Shown here in pieces: positions 56,000 through 64,000 of a DNA stretch of 64,000 nucleotides (positions are counted from its first letter, which is position 1; every line of letters begins with the position of its first letter). The DNA lies in assembly GCF_000090795.2 (NCBI RefSeq), contig NW_003546490.1, positions 1 through 64,000 on the forward strand. Reading direction: 5' to 3'. Source of the stretch: Amphimedon queenslandica (lineage: Eukaryota > Porifera > Demospongiae > Haplosclerida > Niphatidae). The position numbers and the translations under genes were made by a program. The notes beneath the pieces were generated by a model that was not told where the DNA came from, did no database searches, and saw only the letters and a program-made list of their open reading frames with translations.

Positions 56000-58190
56000 T
56001 TGATGTCCTCCACTTGTTTTGTAATTCCACTGCCAGTCAACTGATGCCATAAAAATGTCTTCACTAGGTTCCCTCCTAGGGTCAGTCGTCCTGAGAGGAC
56101 TTTAGCTCCTAACTATGCAAGAATACCAAATTTTAATAACCACCCTACTTTTGAGTGGAACATGATTATGATTGGACTTTGTGCCTATTTTTGTGATAAA
56201 CTTTTTATGAGGCATATACTCTTTGTATGGCCTCTTCTATTTTTTAATAGATATCAGCTTCTGTGACAAGAATATTGACTTTGTATTTTATAAACATGGA
56301 AAGCAAGTCCAGAGTTTGCCTGCAACAGTTTCACATCCACTAGTTTAGTAGTTGGAAGTATTTCTCATCCAATGAGATTCTTCTTGTATTGCTCAAAAGT
56401 TTTAAGAACACATCATGTTCTCATTGCAACTAAGTTAAGAGAGTGAGTATCCAATGCCTGTGTTTTTTTCCTATTACTGAGAAACTTACAACAATAAAGC
56501 ATTGCCTTTGTTTGCTTTTTTTGCGCTTAAATAAAAAACGAATATTGTATCTTTTTTTTTGACTGGGGATAGTCGTCAGCCCCATTGCGTAATTGGCACA
56601 AAAATCTCACCCCCAAGAACACAGTTGAAGGCAACAGAGAGGGGGAAATTTCCCTTCATGGGAGGCAAGATCAGCCTCTTTGTGCACGGTGAATGACAAC
56701 TTGAGCGTAAGTGGTTAAGTCCTTAGCTCATTGATCATTTGTTGAAATAGCTAGTATACTTAAAAAGTAAAACATTCACAAAAGTTGGTCGACCACCTCT
56801 CTTAAATTAGCTTGTGAGCTCCACCCCCTAGCTTTCGCATTTGGAACTTGAGTGCTGTATTATCTGCAATAATGTCCTTGATTTTTATAAAGAAGCCAGA
56901 CCTTATTCTCTCTGCCACTTTTCTTTGCATAAGTGGAAAGGACAGAGGGACGATTTGTGGACATCTCCCTAAAACCAATGAGAAAAGCTTTGCTTGTCAG
57001 CAGCACTCCTAGCAAATAGGCACTGACTAAGGATGTAGTTGCAATGGTGGAAACAGTAATAGGAGCAGAGGATGTAGAGCCTGCAGGCAGAAAAAGGAGG
57101 AAAGGGAAGAAATGTAAGGTAACAAAAGACATTGCGTGGACTGCTTGAGCCAGGTGTGGCTCAACTGCTGTCAGCTTAGTAATGTATGCAGGGCATGCTT
57201 GAAGCATGCAAATGGGCAAAAGTTTCCAGCTCAAAGGATCCTGCCAAGTCCATAAATTCAAACTGTAGTAACCAAGCGGAGGTCGGGATGAACGCCTTAT
57301 CTTTTGAACAAAAGGGACCATAAAAAAACTCTCGAATCTTTCGACACAGAAAATGAATAAAAGCATGCATTATATAAGAAAAGAATTATGACGTCATCAG
57401 TTACACAATATGACATACAACACAGCCTATAGGGAAAAGAAACATTGTACACATACAAATAAGAAATAAGAACAATAATAATAGTACAAAATGGTAATAA
57501 CAGCAATGGCAACAATAGTAATACAAAACAGTAATAACAGCTATAGTAATAATAAGAATAATAATATTAACAGAAATCATAACAATACAAATAATCATAA
57601 TAAAGAGAATAATAATTGTAATGGAAATATACAAATACACAATTTACAACACAAACTACTACTACATAGCAGCAAAAGAACTAGGCAGAGGTAAAAGCAG
57701 AGCAAATCCATAGGCTAAACAGACAGTAAATGCAAATCTGGTACTTTTGCATGCAGCAACAGATACTGTTGCAATAGGGACAGCTGAAGAGATAGTATAG
57801 AAGAAATGTCTAGTAAATAAAAGGCATGGCTAAAAAAATAGCACGAGAGAGGGTGGCCTCTACTGCCATAGAGACTTTTGTTTGAGCTTCTCTTCTTACA
57901 GCAATCTGTATAGCCAAATCTACAACATCTTGAGACAAAGACACACTCGATGAAGTTTGGGGAAAACTTGCATTTCTTACAACTGTTACGATACTGCCAA
58001 GAGAAATTTAAGGCTAATGACAGCTGCATTCTTTTGCCAACAACAGCTAGTTTTTTTTAATTTAGTGATTGAATGAAGCAGAGCCGTCACTCTGCTTCCA
58101 AGGTAGGTCTTGATTTTTGCAAACCTCTGTAGGGTATGCATTTAAAATTTATTTTTACTGTGCAATTTTTGATAGCATCCTGTTACTTGT
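56000..58190. other. repeat-derived, low-complexity DNA
   Basis: 56230-56560 matches the start of the dispersed repeat (cttctgtgacaag, agtccagagtttgcc). 57465-57620 is a simple AT-rich AATAAT/AACAAT run. Minus-strand open frames here (for example 56860-57366 and 57715-58029) have no recognisable similarity and are not called. Confidence 0.4.
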
Positions 58191-58199
58191 AAGACAGTA

Positions 58200-59640
58200 C
58201 CTGTTCTTGAGCTTCTGTGAAGGCTTTTATTTTCTTTGAACTGGCAAACTAGTCTAGAGTTTGCCACCATCCACTGGCTTGATAGCTGGATGCGTTTTCG
58301 CTTCAGTTCTTCTTTGTATTTTTGTAAATTTGTGATGTTCTAGCTTGTGAGAGTGAGCACTCAAAGTCTATATTTTATTTGTATTGCTGAGAAAGTTACA
58401 ATGATAAAGAATTTTCTTAATCAAAGAAACCTGCCTTTCCTCTGCTCTACTATTTTGTTCTGAATATACTTAAATGGAAAACAAATATTAAGAATTTTCT
58501 TTCTGACTATAGCACTTGCATCAATTGCCCTCACACTCTGCTTCCAGGCTAGGCCCAGATCTTTACTAGCTACTGGTAGGTACATTAAAATGTACTTCTG
58601 CTCATGTATGCCTACCTTATTTTATCTAGTGCCTTTTATAATGCTACAGTAACCTAAATTTTTTTAATTAAAACCTCCTAATATCTTTTGTGGGTCTAAG
58701 CTTAGAGAATCAAGACGTTGAAGTGCATCTTGAAGAACATTACTGTGTCTCACCACCAATGGCAAACTTCTTAAAGTCACAATGAAACATACTTAAATTG
58801 TCCTCGTGCTAGCATTGTTGATTTGTATCCTCTTTCTGCTTGACGTGCAGGGCAGGCCTTTTCCTCTATACTTAGTCAACTATTGACACATTCATTGCAT
58901 CCAAATACTAGCAGTAAGCACTACATTATTTATTTATGAATGATTGCATGTCTCTGATGTTGGTAGCCTCTATTTTTGCCACTCTCGTGCTGTTTGCTTC
59001 CGTTTAAACAATTATGATGAAAAAAGTCATGATGATTAATGAAACAATTATAAAATTATGTCTATCAAAGTAGGGTCATGCTAGCCATGGCTTAGTCGCA
59101 CACTGAAGTGGAATGATCAGCTCCATATTGCAAAGCTGGCATGACTGTTTTTAGTGTGCCCGAATGCCATTAATGATGGGGGCATTCTTTTTATGGTGCT
59201 TCTGATCCTACGGCAGCTTTTTGTTTAAACAATTGATCTTAGCAAGTCACTAGATGTGACTGTGTAACCATTATTTAACCCTATTTATTGAGGAGTAGCA
59301 GTAGAAGAAGATTAAACAATATATGCACATTTTCCTTTGTTTTTGGAGAGTGTTTTAACTTGTGGCGATTACCAAAGTTAATTAATCATTTTCTTATGAA
59401 TTGTCCATCTAAAAGTATAAAGCTACTTTATGTAGACAGTATCAAATGCTCACTTATTTATTCCAATCCTACCACTTGCTTTTTAAGCAATTTTACCATT
59501 GATCTTAGATTTTCAATTTCTGCTTCTTTGCAACACCAAACTCCCTCGATTAGTAAGTGTATGCCTGTAATTCACATACTTGTAGCAATATCTCCAACTG
59601 ATACAGCTTTCAAATTTAGAAAAGCCCAAATAAAACACTA
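58200..59640 (-). repeat. 1.5-kb dispersed repeat, copy 2
   Basis: Same landmarks and order as 50500-52060. The minus-strand piece KQSVRAIDASAIVRKKILN (about 58490-58550) matches the other copy. Divergence and many small indels point to old duplicates. Both copies have the same orientation. Confidence 0.7.
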
Positions 59641-59649
59641 CCTTCATAA

Positions 59650-60600
59650 ACATCACTTGATTCTTCAAAAGATTTAAAGTTTCAGACACTGACACTAAAA
59701 GAGTATCAAAAAACGTCTGCTCACAATCAATGTAAAATTATGTAGTACAATTATGTACATATTTGAGTGAATAGTCCGCAAGAAATGATGCTCAAGGCCA
59801 CGGCCACAATTGGGAGGGAGATACTTGTTGATGAAGGTGATTAGGATCACTCATGGCACTCTTTGAGAGAGAAAGCCAGCTGACCAGTCCTCATTGCTCT
59901 GACTGATATTTTAGTAGAACCAAGAGTGGAATCATCCACTTACTTTAAAACTGCTGAGATTTTTCATCTGTTATAGCAAAGTAACACTATTGAGTTTAAT
60001 CATATTGGCCATAAAACACCAGAAATGAATGGGATTGGCTGCCTGACATACTTATGAGTTTATCTTTAGTATCATTGAGATGAATAAGAATAAAAAGGAA
60101 GGATTTGAAAATAATCTTCATTTGAACAACACACTTCTTTTGCTGTATTTGCTTTTATTGACATAAGTACGTGTCAATGTGTCAGGGTAGAATTTGTTAA
60201 TATGACCCATTTATGCATGCCCCCCTCCCACTAACTTTGTTTATACAATCTTTTGGTCACGACGGGAATGCATGCATCATATTAGGAATGTATATTTCAA
60301 TGTGTTCAGTTGTGCTTTCACTCTTTATCTTGTCTGACTACTCTTTCTCTTGCTCTTTCTCCATAATCATTATGAAGGCTAGCAGCAATCACACTTCGCC
60401 TTTTTTATCAAAGCCAAATGGAAAAACATGAGCTTTAGAATTTAAATTTGATGAAGGCAAGGCTATTTAGTGATGATGGAATGTTATTTCTAAGTTGAAG
60501 AGTGCTAAAATTGGGGAATTTGATTAAATAATAATTAAAAAGGTATATAGCATTACCGAGGTATTGGCATTCATTGTACAGCATTTTTGAATACCTTATA
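59650..60600. other. intergenic, no gene seen
   Basis: No recognisable gene, repeat or regulatory element could be supported. Confidence 0.4.
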
Positions 60601-60935
60601 GCCTTACATTTTTCTTCAGTCTGGATTTTACAGTGTCCCCACAACAACATGCTAAAAACACTGACAGTGTTATTTTATATGAAAAGTGTGGTATGTGGAG
60701 ATTAGTATTTTTAAAGAAGTTAAGTGCTTGGAGCAGAGTTGATTTAGCAAATCTGTTGGAGGACATATCTTCTTTCTGTGGAGCAAGTGTTAATGACATT
60801 GAATTTCCCCAGTCTTTGAAATTTATCTGTAATGAGTCTCAATAATGCTATGATCCTAAGGAAAAGCTATATTATTCAATAGGCTTTGAACCCATATGTA
60901 TATATATATTGTGCTGCTTTATATAATAGTCATCA
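60600..60935 (+). pseudogene. C-terminal remnant of an unnamed transposon-associated protein
   Basis: The plus-strand frame reads NTDSVILYEKCGMWRLVFLK, WSRVDLANLLEDISSFCGAS, then a stop, then CYDPKEKLYYSIGFEPICIY. The pattern (EDIS.xCGAS, then YDP.EK.YYS.G..PIC) recurs, from memory, at the C termini of multi-copy uncharacterised proteins in corals and sponges. It may be the counterpart of the N-terminal piece at 49.6-49.8 kb, separated by insertions and rearrangement. Dead. Confidence 0.5.
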
Positions 60936-60939
60936 TTCA

Positions 60940-61640
60940 AATTACTATCCACAGACTAAGGAATGCACAAGGTCTCGAGTTTTGAGACAGAGACATAGTA
61001 AAAATTGAATGACATCAAAATTCTCTAAAAATAAAATATAATAAACAACATTATGCTACAGGTAATATAAGTTGAAAGTCAACTGTTAATAAAGCTCGCA
61101 ATAAAGTCTGGCCTAGGCCCAGTGGCCTGTGGAAATGACAGCGGGTACAAAGTTGGAACAATTGTGAGTCTTCAGAGTGCGCAAAACTTTAGATCGATTC
61201 ACAGACCAATAATCCATGCAGGTAGAGACTGCTCTCCTTCTGTGTTGAAATCAATGGTTCACTAAGCCTTAATACTAAATATGATGGCCGTGGAAGGTAA
61301 GATTGATACATTTCCCGTTAGCAAGTGCAGAATCTCTTTTCTTGACTTCTTCCAGACATTATAGCCTGAAAATAGTTAGATTATGTGAACCTAAAGCCTC
61401 AATCTGTTAATAAAAGTACCTTTTTGAGCTTCCTATCCTCCATTGCTACCATTTTATTACAAGGTGTCGTGCTACTGAGTATGCGCATTGACATGCACCT
61501 TTGATATGCCCACTCGTTACTACACAATTATGTTAACACCCCTGTTTGGGATACATTACATTTGTATGACCTCACCCTTGGGCCTGCAGCCTGAGGGCTC
61601 AGTCCTACAGCCGCAATGTTTTCCTCGTGGGCATGTTATA
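60940..61640. other. intergenic, no gene seen
   Basis: No gene. A GC-rich patch near 61575-61605 (TTGGGCCTGCAGCCTGAGGGCTC) and 'tttcctcgtgggcat' recall words in the palindrome at 14382-14523, perhaps one decayed arm of a related foldback element. Confidence 0.4.
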
Positions 61641-61644
61641 ATGT

Positions 61645-62370
61645 TTACTTGTTCGCCAAAGTGAACTGGTCAATGTATTTTATTAGGTTAGCTCTTTGCA
61701 TTCCTACAATTGTAACGCTTTTGTAAATGTTGATCAGAATCTTTAGTCCTCTTGCTTTTAGATTATTTAGTATAGAATGTATTAGTATTAGTGTTCCTGT
61801 CTGACCACATCCCATAGCATACTGTATAATCCAAAGACGTTTCAGACTTGTTGCATTTATATCTTCTATAAACAAGAGTAGTACATAGGATCAGGTATGC
61901 CATGATCCTGCCATGCTTTACAATGCAATAGAAAAATGTGATGGGACTCTTCAGTTGCTACATGCACAGTGCTTCTACAACCTCTTTCAAAGAGGTCACT
62001 TTTACACATCCATCAGTGTCTGGCCAATACTGTGAGCATTTCTGTCCTGGTTTTGTTAGTAGCAATATTACTTGACTTTCCTTTTGCTTAACTATTTGGC
62101 AATAGTCATTCATGGTCGCCAGGAGACATTCTTGAATTGCTATATACTTCAAAACAGAATCTAATACTCCTCCATTTATGTAGCTTGCATTTATATTGTC
62201 TGATCTAGGTAGCTGTTGACCATAGCCTGTTTGCTTGTGTGATCGAATGAAAGTATATTCTTGCTCCAGTTTTTAGGTCTATTTGCCACTTTTCTGCCTT
62301 CTTTACAACTATTCTAGTCTTTAGTTGTGTCTTCTCAAACTCTTTTGAGAAACTGTCATATTTAAACTGG
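61645..62370 (-). pseudogene. receptor-type protein tyrosine phosphatase domain relic
   Basis: Minus-strand blocks follow the PTPc domain order: NRPKNWSKNILSFDHT (the NRYxNIxPYDHxR motif), SDNINASYINGGVLD (DYINASYI), KYIAIQECLLATMNDYCQIV, VILLLTKPGQKCSQYWPDTD, then QYAMGCGQTGTLILIHSILN, where active enzymes have HCSAGxGRTG. The catalytic Cys is Tyr and the P-loop Arg is Gln, so it would be inactive even without its several frame changes and stops. Tyrosine phosphatases reverse kinase signalling at the membrane; this is a dead fragment, or at most a pseudophosphatase piece. Confidence 0.75.
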
Positions 62371-62379
62371 AGCGTCACC

Positions 62380-63080
62380 ACTCTTCTAGTAACAAATACT
62401 GGTAAGGTGTACTATGTACTGTATATCCAGTGGCCGAGCTGTCAGCAAAGTTGCTCTATTAAGTCTGATAGACTGTTGAAGATGAAGTTGTTCCCAATTT
62501 GGAATGTGTTATTGTGATATTTTATGAGTACGTTGAAGAACTTTCCTGCTACTTTTGTGGTAAAAACATAATCTCCAGAATTATAGAACTCTTAGTCATG
62601 TTTTGACACAGTGTAGTGGCACCTTTTTTCAGCATGCTTGAAGTCTTTGATATTCTGCACTTCCTCTAATTATGCACTTCACAACAGATTTATTAATAAG
62701 ATATTATCAAGATTTTGCTAGAGTATTATCGAGTTGATTAAACTGTCCAGACTTCTATTGTGAAGTGAATCAATGATTGCTAAAATCAATTTTGCCTGAA
62801 CAGTAATGCATTCTTATGTAAACCTGCCTAAGTGCTGTTGGAATGACTGGATGATTAATCTCTTTTAAAGGAGACAGCATCTCAGACCCTAGATCCTTGA
62901 CAGCTGCAACCATTTCTTCTCTGTAGACCCAATAAAGCTTTTGACACAAGAGAAAGTGATATCATCAAACTTATAACTTTTCCTTGTTTTACTGTGAGAC
63001 TATTTCTCTTGCAATTTGTTGCTAGATGTGGATTATGAGATTAATAGTAGAATTAGTAGAAGAATTATGACTATCCGTAG
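62380..63080. other. intergenic, no gene seen
   Basis: No confident gene. The region may hold decayed flanks of the retroelement to the right. Confidence 0.4.
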
Positions 63081-63085
63081 AAAGA

Positions 63086-64000
63086 TCAGAGAAAGTTAAT
63101 GTAGGTAGAGAACCGATGAAGCTCGCCCAGTCTGAAGAATCCAAAGACAGCAGTGCAAGCTATAGCCGAAAGAAGCTTGTCTGTGAAGTTGGATTCTGGG
63201 CCACACCATACTTCACAGAGCTGTCTCATAAATGAAGTAGTAGTAGGTGGACAAGTCCTATTAGCTTGACCAAGTAATATCTTTAGACTCCTAGTGACAT
63301 AATGTAACCAAGGCCAAGAGTCAGTTTGAGGAGCTTGCAAACCTGCCAAACTTTGCAAATGACGGAAAGCAGACAGATATCTTTACTTGAAGATCCTGGT
63401 TTGCCAGGAAAGCCATAAAAAGACAGTGTTCTTCTAGTAAGATTTAAGTTGAGAACAAAAAGACAAATACCGTTTTGAGCTGTTGTGTAAGATGATTTTG
63501 TGGAGTATGCTAAACCAGAGTTATAGAGGCTCTGAACAGACCTCTCCAACATTCTATTGTCCACTGAAGCTCTAGATCAACAAGCATGGACAGAAGGCAA
63601 GATGAAATTTGAGATGGTGTCTTTGGAGCCTGAGGGAAAAGAGAAAAAAAGTCAGATAATTTGTTTCTTGAAACATATCTGCTGCTGAATTTCTCTTGCC
63701 CATGAGATAAAAAATTCTATAAGAAACACTGTAATGAAGAGACATCTGACATAAACTTATCTTTCTTAGACCTAAAAGATACAGTACTCACTACTGCAGA
63801 ATTAATAAAAATACATTTCTCTCTAATAAAAGGACCCCAAATAGCAATAGCAACTACAATCAAAAAAGTTTTTTGCAGCAATGTTAACTGACAACCAAAC
63901 TTCCAGCCACTTAACTTAAAACCATATGTAATCAATAGGGATGAAGGCTCCACAACCAGATGCATCAGAAGTGATAGAAGAACCAATTGAATCTGGGGGA
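63086..64000 (-). mobile_element. DIRS-like retroelement fossil (RNase H and tyrosine recombinase parts), cut by window edge
   Basis: Two parts are recognisable on the minus strand, in the order expected: an RNase-H-like segment (about 63720-64000) and the N-terminal and core parts of a tyrosine recombinase (about 63086-63560). The arrangement of polymerase then recombinase is that of DIRS-type retroelements. It is broken at several places, looks old, and continues beyond the right end of the window. Confidence 0.65.

Noticed and set aside
56860-58029. Two minus-strand frames of 168 and 104 codons
   Set aside because: No recognisable motifs, no splice context; the composition fits chance frames in repeat-derived DNA.
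1-64000. CRISPR array, tRNA or rRNA genes, bacterial operons
   Set aside because: No regularly spaced repeats, no cloverleaf or rRNA core seen; spliced genes and repeat content are eukaryotic.

Overview
The window looks like animal nuclear DNA, most likely from a demosponge close to Amphimedon queenslandica. The genes have many short exons with GT-AG introns. The proteins combine death domains, MATH domains and a secreted lectin-like fold. The intergenic DNA is AT-rich and full of the self-complementary hexamer repeat (TACATG)n. Species is inferred from these traits, not proved. A run of 628 Ns lies at 12332-12959.

1-31 kb is an innate-immunity-like cluster. Two complete death-domain genes lie on the minus strand. 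Gene A (14856-17947, 14 exons, 692 aa) is death domain, CARD-like helical domain, conserved helical domain, coiled coil. Gene B (26436-30255, 10 exons, 905 aa) has the same start but ends in an SH3 domain and leucine-rich repeats. A third death-domain copy (1570-1976) is cut after its second exon. A two-MATH TRAF-like gene lies at 10455-11485. On the plus strand are three relatives of one secreted, cysteine-rich, fibrinogen-like gene: a pseudogene (7557-8781), a 5' stub (26181-26315) and, far away, an intact 402-aa copy (53602-54810). The layout (death-domain gene on minus, about 5-8 kb of repeats, secreted gene on plus) occurs twice, which indicates duplication of a cassette. Both cassettes also carry a back-to-back inverted copy of the secreted gene's promoter.

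30.7-35 kb holds broken exons of Integrator subunit 4. 35.7-49 kb is a transposon graveyard: a hAT relic; an ISL2EU-type element (THAP, DDE, and a convergent YqaJ-PHD gene) with a P-element piece inside; a Ty3/gypsy fragment; and an Academ-type transposase (46274-48512) convergent with a clean two-exon RecQ-like helicase (44644-46048). One TA-flanked miniature element interrupts the Academ transposase; at least four sister elements are scattered in the window.

50-64 kb holds two diverged copies of a 1.5-kb dispersed repeat, the intact secreted gene, a receptor-type tyrosine phosphatase relic (61645-62370) that has lost its catalytic cysteine, and a DIRS-like retroelement fossil at the right edge. 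No tRNA, rRNA or CRISPR array was seen.
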